Shown here piece by piece: positions 37,756 to 46,850 of a DNA stretch of 64,000 bases; the first letter of the stretch is position 1; the number at the start of each line of letters is the position of its first letter. Both the position numbers and the translations under genes were made by a program. Origin of the DNA: an uncultured Draconibacterium sp. (lineage in GTDB: Bacteria > Bacteroidota > Bacteroidia > Bacteroidales > Prolixibacteraceae); NCBI RefSeq assembly GCF_963675585.1, contig NZ_OY776414.1, positions 3,885,001 to 3,949,000 on the forward strand, written 5' to 3'. The notes beneath the pieces were generated by a model. That model saw nothing but the letters and a program-made list of their open reading frames with translations. It had not been told where the DNA came from and ran no database searches.

Positions 37756-37873
37756 TTTTGATTATACAGAAGAGTGGAGAGAACGGGCTCTGTGAAACTC
37801 TGGCAACCTTCTTCTGCCTGCTGCGGAATGAAAAGGTGCCAATACCCTTCCGGAAACGGAATTATAATTAAAA
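37756..37873 (+). ncRNA. SAM-I-type (S-box) riboswitch
   Basis: The RNA has the S-box core. P1 pairs 37756-37766 with 37863-37873 over 11 bp with one G-U. The conserved segment AAGAGTGGAGA is followed by GTGAAACTCTGGCAACC, including the invariant GGCAACC. Then AAGGTGCCAATACCC leads into a P4 hairpin TTCCG-GAAA-CGGAA. The aptamer binds S-adenosylmethionine and lowers expression of methionine genes. It sits upstream of three homocysteine-synthesis genes and metH/metF, exactly the expected targets. The distance to the first start codon (about 205 nt) leaves room for an expression platform; a hairpin followed by TTTT lies at 37950-37967. Confidence 0.9.
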
Positions 37874-37949
37874 CGCTATCAATGAAAAAACTGCACTACA
37901 AATTATTTTTCACCAGCTATTTGCACGGAGCAAATATGTGTATGCGATG

Positions 37950-37967
37950 GCGGTTCTAACCGCTTTT
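37950..37967 (+). terminator. Candidate riboswitch expression-platform terminator
   Basis: GCGGT-TCTA-ACCGC forms a 5-bp stem with a 4-base loop followed directly by TTTT, 76 nt after the SAM aptamer and before the first gene. It is short, so whether it ends transcription is uncertain, but its location is that of an S-box terminator. Confidence 0.45.
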
Positions 37968-38078
37968 AAAAAGAGATTTACACTTACTATTTTGTTGAAA
38001 TTATAATAATGAGGAGAGAATTTGAAGAAAGCTTATACTGGCTTCGAACTTCTAATATCAATCTTCGGGCTTAAAAAT

Positions 38079-39242
38079 ATGTCGAGAATAAAAACATACG
38101 AAGAAATTAATCAGAAACTAAAATCGGGCGAGGCCGTTGTTCTCACTGCCGAAGAAGTTTCTAAAATGGCGAAAGAAATGTCGCCCGAGGAAATTGTAGA
38201 AAAAGTTGATGTGGTAACCACTGCTACCTTTGGCGCCATGTGTTCATCGGGTGCCATCATCAATTTTGGTCATGCCAATCCGCCTATCCGAATGGAAAAA
38301 ATTCGGCTGAACGGCGTACCCTGCTACGAAGGGCTGGCAGCTGTTGATTCATACATTGGTGCAACTGCCTGCGATCCCGACAACCCGGATTATGGAGGAG
38401 CACATGTAATTCAGGATTTACTGGAAGGCAAAGACGTGTTACTTGAAGCCTGGGCAAAAGGCACCGACTGTTATCCGCGAAAACACATAAAAACAAAAAT
38501 CAACATCAACACGATTAACGAGTTCACTCTTTTTAATCCACGAAATGCTTACCAAAACTACAATGTGGCTGTTAACACCACAAAAACAATAAAACACACT
38601 TACATGGGTACTTTGTTGCCTAATTTAAGAAATGCCACCTACTCCACCGCAGGTGAATTAAGTCCGCTGTTAAACGACCCGGAGTTTAAAACCATTGGGT
38701 TGGGAACCCGTATTTTTCTGGGAGGAACACAAGGTTTTGTGGTTTGGCCGGGCACACAATTCCACACCACAAAACCGAAAAACGAGTTGGGAGTTCCGGT
38801 AACAAACGCTGCTACCATTGCCGTTATGGGGAATTTAAAAGAAATGTCGCCCGATTATATACAAGCTGCTTCGTACGAAAAATATGGAGTAAGCATGTTT
38901 GTTGGAATTGGAATACCCATTCCGGTTTTGGATGCCGACATTGCAAAACGGGTTTCGATAAACAACAGCCAGATTGAAACTTCGGTGTTGGATTACGGTA
39001 CCCTTGGAACGCCAAAATTGGGGCAGGTTACTTACGAAGAACTGCAAAGTGGTTCTATTAAAGTAAAAGGAAAGAAAATTCGTACTGCTCCGGTAGCTAG
39101 TCTTTCGAAAGCCAGAAAAATTGCCGATGAATTAAAATCGTGGTTATTAAAAGGCGAATTTGAAATCAGTAAACCGGTTCAAATGTTTCCAAAAAATACC
39201 TCATTAAACGGATTAAAAGAAACGGAGGTCGACAATGATTAA
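38079..39242 (+). CDS. Homocysteine biosynthesis protein (COG1900/DUF39, HcyBio)
   Basis: A 387-aa protein of the DUF39/HcyBio family, recognised by MSRIKTYEEINQKLKSGEAV, VTTATFGAMCSSGAIINFGH, the cysteine in IGATACDPDNPDYGGAHVI and GLGTRIFLGGTQGFVVWPGT. Genetic work in Methanosarcina and sulfate reducers links this family, a NIL-domain ferredoxin and COG2122 to homocysteine formation from aspartate semialdehyde and sulfide, without the classical acyl-homoserine route. All three genes are consecutive here behind a SAM riboswitch. I start at the ATG at 38079, where family similarity begins. A TTG at 38022 with GAGGAG upstream would add 19 residues unlike the family. It overlaps the next gene by 8 nt. 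Confidence 0.9.
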   Translation: MSRIKTYEEINQKLKSGEAVVLTAEEVSKMAKEMSPEEIVEKVDVVTTATFGAMCSSGAIINFGHANPPIRMEKIRLNGVPCYEGLAAVDSYIGATACDPDNPDYGGAHVIQDLLEGKDVLLEAWAKGTDCYPRKHIKTKININTINEFTLFNPRNAYQNYNVAVNTTKTIKHTYMGTLLPNLRNATYSTAGELSPLLNDPEFKTIGLGTRIFLGGTQGFVVWPGTQFHTTKPKNELGVPVTNAATIAVMGNLKEMSPDYIQAASYEKYGVSMFVGIGIPIPVLDADIAKRVSINNSQIETSVLDYGTLGTPKLGQVTYEELQSGSIKVKGKKIRTAPVASLSKARKIADELKSWLLKGEFEISKPVQMFPKNTSLNGLKETEVDND

Positions 39243-39645
39243 AAAAAGATACATTCTGAATTTTCCGCCCCAGAGTGGCGACAAAGCTTTTACGTATCAT
39301 TTGGTAAAAGAATACGACATACGCATTAATATTCTTAAAGCCGAAGTTTTTCCGGGCAAACGCGGCAGTCTGCTGCTTGAATTGCAGGGAAAAAAAGAGA
39401 ACATCGAAAAAGGGGTTGAATACATAAAAAGCCATAAAATTACCTGCGAATCGTTGGACAAACGAATCAGCTGGAAAGAAGAAAAATGCATCGACTGCGG
39501 AAATTGTACTGCAGTATGTTTTGCAGGCGCTTTAAACATGAACAAAAAAAGCTGGAAACTGGAATTCGACAAAAGCAAATGTGTGGTTTGTGAGCTTTGT
39601 ATTCCGGCTTGCCCGCTGAATTTATTCGAGATCGACTTTAGATAA
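39235..39645 (+). CDS. NIL-domain ferredoxin of the homocysteine pathway
   Basis: A 136-aa protein. Residues ~1-80 form a NIL domain (RYILNFPPQSGDKAFTYHL, KRGSLLLELQG), the small ligand-binding fold also found behind methionine ABC transporter ATPases. Residues 85-126 hold two complete [4Fe-4S] motifs: Cys85, 88, 91, 95 and Cys116, 119, 122, 126. In the anaerobe-type pathway the partner ferredoxin is thought to deliver electrons for reductive sulfur incorporation together with the COG1900 protein. The start overlaps the preceding gene by 8 nt, and GGAGG sits eight bases before the ATG, so coupled translation is likely. The order HcyBio-ferredoxin is the one seen in methanogens. Confidence 0.92.
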   Translation: MIKKRYILNFPPQSGDKAFTYHLVKEYDIRINILKAEVFPGKRGSLLLELQGKKENIEKGVEYIKSHKITCESLDKRISWKEEKCIDCGNCTAVCFAGALNMNKKSWKLEFDKSKCVVCELCIPACPLNLFEIDFR

Positions 39646-39659
39646 CTTTTCGCATTAAT

Positions 39660-39721
39660 CGTCATTCCGAACTTGTTTCGGAATCTTGTGAAAAAGATGC
39701 TGAATCAAGTTCAACATGACG
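39660..39721. repeat. Intergenic palindromic repeat (REP-like)
   Basis: The 62-nt element begins CGTCAT and ends ATGACG. Inside are two smaller inverted repeats, TTCCGAA/TTTCGGAA and TGAA/TTCA around TCAAG. Sequence of this style (CGTCATTCCGAA...AACATGACG) is a recurrent intergenic repeat in Bacteroidota from my knowledge; copy number in this genome cannot be judged from one copy. It sits between the ferredoxin and COG2122 genes inside the methionine operon. Confidence 0.7.
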
Positions 39722-39734
39722 TAATTAGAAAAAC

Positions 39735-40487
39735 ATGAAACTTTTTGAAGAAAGAACATATCGTACACAATTTAACTCCGAGCGGTTTTTGGGTTTTGAA
39801 GTAAAACACCTCGAAACTGATTTGTGGATTGGTGTTGATCCGGCGTCATTCGACGAAAAAATGCGTTCGGTGGCTCAAAGTAAAATTGAATGCCTCAGAA
39901 CTACGTTTGACAAGTACATTGAAAAAGAACCTTTTTTCAAAAAAAGCCTGAAGCCCTTTCAACCTTCGGAGGCGGCACCAAAAGAAGCTGTTGAAATGGC
40001 TGAAGCTGCTGAAAAAGCAGGCATTGGTCCTATGTCGGCTGTAGCAGGTTTGTTTGCCCGCGAAGTGGGTCAGGAAATTCTTCAAAACTTTTCAGTTGAG
40101 GAGTTGGTTATAGAGAACGGCGGCGACATTTACCTGTGTTTAAAAGACGAGTTGGTATTATCTGTTTTTGCAGGTGAATCCATTTTATCAGAACGAATCG
40201 GGCTGGTGATCCCGGCAAAAAAAGAAGCTTTTGGCATTTGCACATCTGCCGGAACGGTTGGTCCGTCAATTAGTTATGGAGTAGCTGATGCAGTTGTAGT
40301 TGTTTGCGACGATATACTTTTAGCCGACGCTTTTGCGACAGCGCTTGGCAACAAGGTAAAATCGCCCGATCATGTTGAAAAGGTAATCAGACAAGCAGAA
40401 AAATATCCTGAAATCCAATCGTTGCTTATTATTTGCGAAGATAAAGTTGGGATTAAAGGAGAAAATGAGATGAGAATTTTGAAATAG
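39735..40487 (+). CDS. UPF0280/COG2122 protein (homocysteine pathway)
   Basis: A 250-aa protein of the UPF0280 family, related in fold to ApbE. Typical segments are GIGPMSAVAGLFAREVGQEI, VIENGGDIYLCLKDELVLSV, GICTSAGTVGPSISYGVADA and VVCDDILLADAFATALGNKV. In Methanosarcina the COG2122 protein is required, with COG1900 and the NIL ferredoxin, for growth on sulfide when the classical route is absent; its chemical step is not settled. It follows the ferredoxin gene by 89 nt containing a palindromic repeat and precedes metH by 82 nt. No signal peptide, so cytoplasmic. Confidence 0.9.
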   Translation: MKLFEERTYRTQFNSERFLGFEVKHLETDLWIGVDPASFDEKMRSVAQSKIECLRTTFDKYIEKEPFFKKSLKPFQPSEAAPKEAVEMAEAAEKAGIGPMSAVAGLFAREVGQEILQNFSVEELVIENGGDIYLCLKDELVLSVFAGESILSERIGLVIPAKKEAFGICTSAGTVGPSISYGVADAVVVVCDDILLADAFATALGNKVKSPDHVEKVIRQAEKYPEIQSLLIICEDKVGIKGENEMRILK

Positions 40488-40569
40488 AAAGAGTTACCGC
40501 AGAATTACGAAAGTGCAGTAGAAAATCAAAACATCGGTGCGTTTTTGCGGTAAAACATGAAGATTAGAC

Positions 40570-43500
40570 ATGAAAAAAGACATAAAAAAAGAATTACAAA
40601 CCCGTGTATTGGTAATGGACGGGGCAATGGGTTCATTAATTCAGGAATACAAATTAACACAGGCCGATTATCATGGCGAGCGTTTAAAAGACCATTCGCA
40701 CGACCAAAAAGGGAACAATGATATTCTGTCCATCACACATCCTGAAATAATTAAAGAAATTCACACCAAATATTTGGATGCTGGAGCCGACATACTTTTA
40801 ACAAATACATTTAATGCCACACGTATTTCACAAGCCGATTACGGCACCGAGGACCTGGTATACGAAATGAATAAAAAATCGGCTGAAATTGCCCGGGGTG
40901 TTGCCGATGAATTTACATCTAAAAATCCGGACAAACCACGTTTTGTTGCAGGTTCGCTGGGACCAACAAACAAAACACTTTCGCTGTCGCCCGATGTAAA
41001 CGACCCGGGCTACCGTGCCGTAAGTTTCGACGAAGTGAAGGAAGCTTACCGCGAACAGGTGGAAGGACTTTTAGACGGCGGTGTTGACTTGCTGATTATT
41101 GAAACCATTTTTGATACGCTAAATGGTAAAGCTGCCATTTTTGCAATTGAAGATGCACTTGAAGCCCGCGGATTAAATCTACCGTTAATGGTGTCGGGAA
41201 CGATTACCGATGCCAGTGGCCGAACACTTTCCGGACAAACACTTGAAGCCTTTTTAAATTCGGTTTCGCATGTCGAGTTGTTAAGTATTGGGCTGAACTG
41301 CTCGCTGGGAGCAACTGATTTACGTCCTTACGTAAAAGAGCTTTCTAAAAAAGCACCTTTTCACATTAGTGCACATCCAAATGCCGGGTTGCCTAACCAG
41401 TTTGGCGAGTACGACGAAACGCCTGAAATTATGGCCGTACACATTAAAGATTACCTCGACAATAACTTTGTAAATATTATTGGAGGTTGTTGCGGAACAA
41501 CTCCGGCACACATCCACGCTTTTGCCGAGATTGCTGCACAAGCTAAACCACATGCAATAAATAAAGGCGATTCGAATACCCGTTTTAGCGGCTTGGAGCC
41601 GGTAACTCTTACCGAAGAGACCAACTTTGTAAACATTGGAGAACGTTGTAACGTAGCCGGATCGAGAAAATTTGCCCGCTTAATTCGCGAAGAAAAATAC
41701 GAAGAAGCACTGTCTATTGCGCGCGCACAGGTGGAAGACGGCGCACAGGTTATCGATGTAAACGTAGACGATGCCATGCTTGACGCAGAAAAGGAAATGG
41801 TAACAATTCTGAACCTGATTATGGCTGAGCCCGACATTGCAAAACTTCCCATTATGATCGATTCTTCGAAATGGAAGGTTATTGAAAAGGGACTAAAATG
41901 TTTACAGGGTAAAGCCATTGTAAATTCAATCAGTTTAAAGGAAGGCGAAGACGTTTTTATTCAACAGGCAAAAACCATTAAACGTTATGGTGCTGCTGTA
42001 ATTGTTATGGCTTTCGACGAAGTTGGACAAGCTGACAATCTGGAACGTAGAATTGAAATCTGTAGCCGTGCATATAAAATTCTTACTGAAAAAGTACACT
42101 TTTTACCTCAGGATATCATATTCGACACCAATGTTTTAACCATTGGAACCGGCCTGGAAGAACACAATAATTATGCGCTTGATTTTATTGAGTCAGTACG
42201 TTGGATTAAAACCAATTTACCACACGCAAAAACCAGCGGGGGTATCAGTAACGTTTCCTTTTCGTTCAGGGGAAACAATGTGGTTCGCGAAGCCATTCAC
42301 TCCGTATTCCTGCTGCATGCCATAAAAGCCGGTTTGGACATGGGAATTGTAAATCCCGGAATGTTGCAGATTTACGATGAGATTCCAAAGGACTTACTTG
42401 AAAAAGTGGAGGATCTGGTTCTTAACCGCCGTTCGGATGCAACTGAAAGGTTACTGCAATTTGCAGAAAACATAAAATCGGACGGGATAAAGGAAGAAAA
42501 AAAGGACAAATGGCGGGAGCTTGAGCTGGAAGAGAGAATTGCTCATTCGCTGGTAAAAGGATTCCCCGAATTTGTAGAAGAAGACATGGCCGAAGCACTC
42601 AAGAAGTATTCGCCAACACTAAATATTATTGAAGGCCCGCTGATGGACGGAATGAACATTGTAGGAAATCTTTTTGGATCCGGAAAAATGTTTCTGCCCC
42701 AGGTAATTAAATCGGCGCGGGTAATGAAAAAAGCTGTGGCAATTTTATTGCCTTATATTGAAGCAGAAAAAGCAAAATTAAAAGTGTCGTCGGCACAGAA
42801 AAAAGTGCTTATGGCAACCGTTAAAGGCGACGTGCACGATATCGGCAAAAATATTGTGGGTGTGGTTTTGGCTTGTAACAATTACGAAATTATCGACCTG
42901 GGAGTGATGGTGCCCACAGAAAAAATTCTGGACGAGGCCATTAAAAACAATGTGGATGTAATTGGGTTGAGCGGTTTAATTACTCCATCGCTTGAGATTA
43001 TGGTTGATATTGCAAAAGAAATGGAACGCCGAAATCTGGATATCCCGGTATTAATAGGTGGTGCAACTACTTCCAAAATTCACACCGCCGTTAAAATCGA
43101 ACCGGAATATTCAAATGCTGTAATTCATGTAAAAGATGCTTCGCTTGCTGTAAACGTGGTATCGAACCTGATTGCCAAAAACGAAAAATACATGGAATCG
43201 GTAAAAGCCGATTATGCTCAAATTCGGGATTTTCAGGGCAAACGGAAAGCAAAAGAATACCTGACTCTGGAAGAGGCACGTAAAAACAAATACAAAATAG
43301 ACTGGAACAATACACCCATTTACAAACCAAATTTTGTTGGTGTTAAACACCTGATTGATTTCCCTTTGGAAGAGTTGCGAAATTACATCGACTGGACTTT
43401 CTTCTTTATCACCTGGGGCTTAAAAGGAACGTATCCGGCTATTTTTGCCGACCAAAAACAAGGCGAAGCAGCCCAAAAACTATACAAAGAAGCCAACGAG

Positions 43501-44232
43501 TTTCTGGATGAAATAATCGAAAATAAAATGCTGCAAGCAAATGCTTCACTGGGCATTTGGCCGGCAAATTCCGATGGCGACGACGTGGTTCTGTACGAAG
43601 ACGAATCGCGTAATAAAGAGCTGGGTCGATTCTACCACATCCGTCAGCAGGAAAAGAAAAAAGAAGGCGTGGCCAACTTCGGTTTAGCTGATTTTGTTGC
43701 TCCAAAAGAATCGGGTAAAATTGATTATTGCGGAGGTTTTGCAACTACTGCGGGTATTGGCATTGAAAAATGGACAAAAAAATACCGCGAGGAAAATAAC
43801 GATTACAAAGCCATTATGGTTGAAGCTTTGGCCGATCGTTTGAGTGAAGCATTTGCAGAGTTATTACACCTTGAAGTTCGTAAAAATTACTGGGGTTATG
43901 TTCCCGAAGAAAACCTTTCGCTGGATGATATTCTGAAAATTAAATACCAGGGAATTCGCCCTGCACTGGGTTACCCTGCTTGTCCGGAACACTCGGAAAA
44001 AGAAAGTTTATTTGAACTTTTAGATGCCAATAAAATTGGTATTACACTTACAGAACATTATGCCATGTATCCGAATGCTTCTGTTTCGGGACAATTTTTT
44101 GTACATCCTGAATCGCGCTACTTTAGCCTCGAAAAAATTGGGAAAGATCAGGTGGAAGATTATGCAAAACGAAAAGGAGCCAGTGTTGAATTTGTGGAGA
44201 AGTTTTTACCAACCAACTTAAATTACAAGTAA
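40570..44232 (+). CDS. metH: Cobalamin-dependent methionine synthase
   Basis: A full-length 1220-aa MetH, close to the ~1227 aa of E. coli. Residues 1-~330 are the homocysteine-binding barrel with zinc ligands C244, C307 and C308 ([15 protein letters not shown]). The pterin-binding domain follows ([17 protein letters not shown]). The cobalamin domain has lower ligand H756 in GDVHDIGKN with [13 protein letters not shown]. The activation domain carries [13 protein letters not shown] near the C-terminus. It transfers methyl from methyltetrahydrofolate to homocysteine. Placed after the three homocysteine genes and before metF under a SAM riboswitch, it completes methionine synthesis. The presence of the activation domain implies flavodoxin-type reactivation. 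All key residues appear intact. Confidence 0.98.
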   Translation: MKKDIKKELQTRVLVMDGAMGSLIQEYKLTQADYHGERLKDHSHDQKGNNDILSITHPEIIKEIHTKYLDAGADILLTNTFNATRISQADYGTEDLVYEMNKKSAEIARGVADEFTSKNPDKPRFVAGSLGPTNKTLSLSPDVNDPGYRAVSFDEVKEAYREQVEGLLDGGVDLLIIETIFDTLNGKAAIFAIEDALEARGLNLPLMVSGTITDASGRTLSGQTLEAFLNSVSHVELLSIGLNCSLGATDLRPYVKELSKKAPFHISAHPNAGLPNQFGEYDETPEIMAVHIKDYLDNNFVNIIGGCCGTTPAHIHAFAEIAAQAKPHAINKGDSNTRFSGLEPVTLTEETNFVNIGERCNVAGSRKFARLIREEKYEEALSIARAQVEDGAQVIDVNVDDAMLDAEKEMVTILNLIMAEPDIAKLPIMIDSSKWKVIEKGLKCLQGKAIVNSISLKEGEDVFIQQAKTIKRYGAAVIVMAFDEVGQADNLERRIEICSRAYKILTEKVHFLPQDIIFDTNVLTIGTGLEEHNNYALDFIESVRWIKTNLPHAKTSGGISNVSFSFRGNNVVREAIHSVFLLHAIKAGLDMGIVNPGMLQIYDEIPKDLLEKVEDLVLNRRSDATERLLQFAENIKSDGIKEEKKDKWRELELEERIAHSLVKGFPEFVEEDMAEALKKYSPTLNIIEGPLMDGMNIVGNLFGSGKMFLPQVIKSARVMKKAVAILLPYIEAEKAKLKVSSAQKKVLMATVKGDVHDIGKNIVGVVLACNNYEIIDLGVMVPTEKILDEAIKNNVDVIGLSGLITPSLEIMVDIAKEMERRNLDIPVLIGGATTSKIHTAVKIEPEYSNAVIHVKDASLAVNVVSNLIAKNEKYMESVKADYAQIRDFQGKRKAKEYLTLEEARKNKYKIDWNNTPIYKPNFVGVKHLIDFPLEELRNYIDWTFFFITWGLKGTYPAIFADQKQGEAAQKLYKEANEFLDEIIENKMLQANASLGIWPANSDGDDVVLYEDESRNKELGRFYHIRQQEKKKEGVANFGLADFVAPKESGKIDYCGGFATTAGIGIEKWTKKYREENNDYKAIMVEALADRLSEAFAELLHLEVRKNYWGYVPEENLSLDDILKIKYQGIRPALGYPACPEHSEKESLFELLDANKIGITLTEHYAMYPNASVSGQFFVHPESRYFSLEKIGKDQVEDYAKRKGASVEFVEKFLPTNLNYK

Positions 44233-44262
44233 CACATCAGGAAGTTTAAAGCATTAAACCGG

Positions 44263-44287
44263 AATGACAGTTAAAAAAACTGTCATT
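44263..44287 (+). terminator. Hairpin after metH
   Basis: AATGACAGTT and AACTGTCATT pair perfectly around five A residues, 31 nt after the metH stop. Only TTCTC follows, so termination may be partial. A second hairpin, AATCGG/CCGATT (44308-44329) followed by TTATT, lies just before metF. Confidence 0.55.
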
Positions 44288-44333
44288 TCTCATGTAATTT
44301 TAACCCTAATCGGATGATTAGGTCCGATTTTAT

Positions 44334-44341
44334 TAAATTTG
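44334..44341 (+). promoter_or_regulatory. Candidate metF -7 promoter box
   Basis: TAAATTTG matches TAnnTTTG and lies 22 nt before the metF start codon. With the hairpins upstream, it suggests metF can also be transcribed independently of the riboswitch. The -33 element is not convincing. Confidence 0.4.
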
Positions 44342-44363
44342 TATTTGAATAAAAGAACAGACA

Positions 44364-45317
44364 ATGAAGGTTATTGACACGATAAACGAGGCAAAAAGTA
44401 CGGTGTTTTCATTCGAACTTTTACCGCCTTTAAAAGGAAACGATGTTTCACGGCTCTACAAAACAATTGAAAGTTTAACCGAGTTTGATCCAAAGTATAT
44501 AAATATTACAACTCACCGCGACGAACTTGAATTTAAAGAGCAGCGCGACGGTTCAATAATAAAACAGACCGTTCGTAAACGCCCGGGAACAGTTGCAATT
44601 GCAGCTTCCATTCAACACAGATACGGCATTCCGGTAGTACCTCACATTTTATGCGGCGGATTTACCAAAAGTGAAACAGAGCATGTTTTAATCGACCTCA
44701 ATTTTTTAGGGATTAATAATGTTTTGGCGCTTCGTGGCGACGGATTAAAAAACCAGCACGTTTTTACACCAACAGAAAACGGTCACAGTAATGCCAACGA
44801 GCTGGTTCGTCAGATTAAAAATCTGGGCAAAGGAATTTATCTCGATGAAGACTTGAAAAACAATACTCCACTTGATTTTTGTATTGGAGTTGCCGGTTAT
44901 CCCGAGAAACATTTTGAAGCGCCAAATATGGAACAAGACATGGCATATTTGAAGCAAAAAGTGGATGAAGGCGCCGATTACATTGTAACGCAAATGTTTT
45001 TCGACAACCGGATTTATTACAACTTTGTGGATAAATGTCGTGCGGCAGGTATTACAATTCCAATTATACCGGGAATTAAACCTATCAACTTAAAAAACCA
45101 GCTGACGGTTCTTCCAAAGATTTTTAGCATTGATTTGCCACAGGAATTGGCAAGTGAGCTTTCAAAGTGTAAGAGCAATGACGATGCACGTCGTGTTGGA
45201 ACAGAGTGGGCTATTTATCAATCGAAAGATCTGGTGGCTAACAATGCACCTTCACTTCATATTTATACCTACGGAATTTCTGATAACGTTGGCGAAATTG
45301 TTAAAGCAGCTTTCTAA
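44364..45317 (+). CDS. metF: 5,10-Methylenetetrahydrofolate reductase
   Basis: A 317-aa MetF, slightly longer than the E. coli enzyme (~296 aa). Family segments: VFSFELLPPLKGNDVSRLYK with the catalytic-type glutamate, FDPKYINITTH, VPHILCGGFTKSETEHVLID, NVLALRGDG (FAD region), GADYIVTQMFFDNRIYYNFV and IPIIPGIKPI. It reduces methylene-THF to methyl-THF, the methyl donor for MetH encoded directly upstream. The 131-nt gap contains hairpins and a candidate promoter, so it may be expressed both with and apart from metH. A strong bidirectional terminator follows. Confidence 0.97.
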   Translation: MKVIDTINEAKSTVFSFELLPPLKGNDVSRLYKTIESLTEFDPKYINITTHRDELEFKEQRDGSIIKQTVRKRPGTVAIAASIQHRYGIPVVPHILCGGFTKSETEHVLIDLNFLGINNVLALRGDGLKNQHVFTPTENGHSNANELVRQIKNLGKGIYLDEDLKNNTPLDFCIGVAGYPEKHFEAPNMEQDMAYLKQKVDEGADYIVTQMFFDNRIYYNFVDKCRAAGITIPIIPGIKPINLKNQLTVLPKIFSIDLPQELASELSKCKSNDDARRVGTEWAIYQSKDLVANNAPSLHIYTYGISDNVGEIVKAAF

Positions 45318-45347
45318 ACAAATAGAGTAAGTATCTCGAGCAAAAAA

Positions 45348-45380
45348 GAAGCCCTGAAAATTTTAAATTTTCAGGGCTTC
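45348..45380. terminator. Bidirectional rho-independent terminator
   Basis: GAAGCCCTGAAAATTT pairs over 16 bases with AAATTTTCAGGGCTTC. A-rich sequence precedes it and TTTACG follows, so it can end metF transcription rightwards and the DUF4837 gene leftwards. Confidence 0.9.
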
Positions 45381-45422
45381 TTTACGTTTAACTTTGAGCT
45401 ACAAACTTTCGGGTTGAATCTT

Positions 45423-46472
45423 TTATCCTTCTACCTGAACATCTAAATCGGCTTGTTTATTCAACTTATTGTTATCGGCCTGGTTGTTTAACTTTAAAGA
45501 ATAGATCATCCCCTCAACCTGTCGTAAATAATTACGCTTGTCTTTGCTTGGTGCATACACATAAGCATACGCAGTAATTACTCTTTGGTTGGCCGCATCG
45601 AGTTCCGACAAAGCAATGTAGGGGCCTCCCATAAAGTCATGTTCTACCTTCCACAAACCACGCATTTCCGACGCATAATTTCCGTTGTGTTTAAATACAT
45701 TCTGAGTTTGCTCAAAAAGTTTTTCGGTTGTCATATAACTTCCATCCAATGGCCCCGGAACATACGATTTTAATAAACTGTCGCGAATGGGCAACTGGTA
45801 GTTTACAGTAAATGCACTGTCGGAAACATAAGGATAAGTGTAAACTATAATACCTTGCGATATCTCAGGGGTTTCGTACTTAAACCATATAAAATCCTTT
45901 TTCTGCTCGGCTATAACAAATCCGGGAGACACTTTCATGGTTACGCCAAAGTCTTTGTTTAAAACATTAAACACGCCTTTCTCATAGATTTTTTTGTAAT
46001 TCATTGTAACCCGCTCCTTTTCTGCCAACAAAAAGTACGAAAGGATTTTTTCCTGATTGGCTGCAAAAATTTCCTGAAACTGTGCCGAATTTTTGGCTTT
46101 AATTCTTATTGTTGCCTGCGGATAAGCCCACACATCGTCGGTAAATGCGATTCCTGATTCTGCAACATCAGCCGAAATATCTGTAACAATAATGTTTCGG
46201 GTACTTTTAAAAATATCTTTAAATGCAGCATGCGGAATATCAATTACATCAAACAGGGGCTCGTCTTGCGGAAGTCCTACATGCGGCTGTGCCAGAGTTT
46301 CGCGAATTAAACTTCCGGGTGCACCCTCCCACGATTTTTTTGAGATCACCACAACCAGTTCGCCTGCTTTACCGGTAATATTTTTATGCATGTGCGTTGA
46401 GTCGCTGCCACACGAAAACAAAAGTATGGCAGCAAGTACCACACTAAACAGTTGGAAAAATTTGACTTTCAT
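45423..46472 (-). CDS. DUF4837 family lipoprotein
   Basis: A 349-aa lipoprotein (leader MKVKFFQLFSVVLAAILLF, lipobox LFSC). DUF4837 features: GKAGELVVVISKKSWEGAPG, LPQDEPLFDVIDIPHAAFKD, FKSTRNIIVTDI, and AEKERVTMNYKKIYEKGVFN. Found almost only in Bacteroidota, usually one copy per genome, with no known function. The last ~20 residues are rich in K, N and Q and look disordered. It lies behind its own upstream region; the tatA terminator (46555-46580) isolates it from the rseP block. Convergent with metF. Confidence 0.88.
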   Translation of the reverse strand: MKVKFFQLFSVVLAAILLFSCGSDSTHMHKNITGKAGELVVVISKKSWEGAPGSLIRETLAQPHVGLPQDEPLFDVIDIPHAAFKDIFKSTRNIIVTDISADVAESGIAFTDDVWAYPQATIRIKAKNSAQFQEIFAANQEKILSYFLLAEKERVTMNYKKIYEKGVFNVLNKDFGVTMKVSPGFVIAEQKKDFIWFKYETPEISQGIIVYTYPYVSDSAFTVNYQLPIRDSLLKSYVPGPLDGSYMTTEKLFEQTQNVFKHNGNYASEMRGLWKVEHDFMGGPYIALSELDAANQRVITAYAYVYAPSKDKRNYLRQVEGMIYSLKLNNQADNNKLNKQADLDVQVEG

Positions 46473-46554
46473 ATTAATCAGCTTTATGGATTTTTGATGT
46501 TATTAACAAAAACCTTACCAGTATTTTACAAAAAAACACAATTGAATTCATAAA

Positions 46555-46580
46555 AAATCCCGCTCATTTTCGAACGGGAT
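46555..46580 (-). terminator. Terminator of the M23-dxr-rseP-tatA block
   Basis: Read on the minus strand, AATCCCG and CGGGATT pair around a 12-base loop and are followed by TTTTTTATG. It lies 25 nt beyond the tatA stop. Confidence 0.85.
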
Positions 46581-46604
46581 TACTAATATCTTAATTGATA
46601 TTAA

Positions 46605-46805
46605 CTACTTTTCAATTTTGTCGGAGTCAGACTTGGCTGAATCGCCTTCTTCCTCTTTTGTAGCGGCTTTAAACTCCTTCATCCCTTTTCCCAGACCTTT
46701 CATTAATTCCGGAATTTTCTTTCCACCAAAAAGAAGTAAAACAATAATTAAAATTATTATTATTTCCTGTGGTCCTATAAATCCTGCTATTACAAATAAA
46801 TTCAT
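46605..46805 (-). CDS. tatA: Twin-arginine translocase subunit TatA/TatE
   Basis: A 66-aa protein with the TatA layout: a short N-terminal transmembrane helix ([12 protein letters not shown]), the hinge [20 protein letters not shown] forming the amphipathic helix, and an acidic, charged C-terminal tail. TatA forms the channel of the Tat pathway exporting folded proteins. TatC is not in this window. It is the last gene of a block with rseP, dxr and an M23 peptidase, 45 nt after rseP. TatE or TatB cannot be strictly excluded, but the FGxKKxPEL hinge and length fit TatA. Confidence 0.92.
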   Translation of the reverse strand: MNLFVIAGFIGPQEIIIILIIVLLLFGGKKIPELMKGLGKGMKEFKAATKEEEGDSAKSDSDKIEK

Positions 46806-46850
46806 GACAATAAGTTAATTGGTTCAACAACAAAAATAGAATTTTTTTTA

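Noticed and set aside
37774-37959. 61-codon open frame over the methionine leader
   Set aside because: It runs through the SAM riboswitch and its downstream region; the translation is not protein-like, and the RNA structure explains the sequence.
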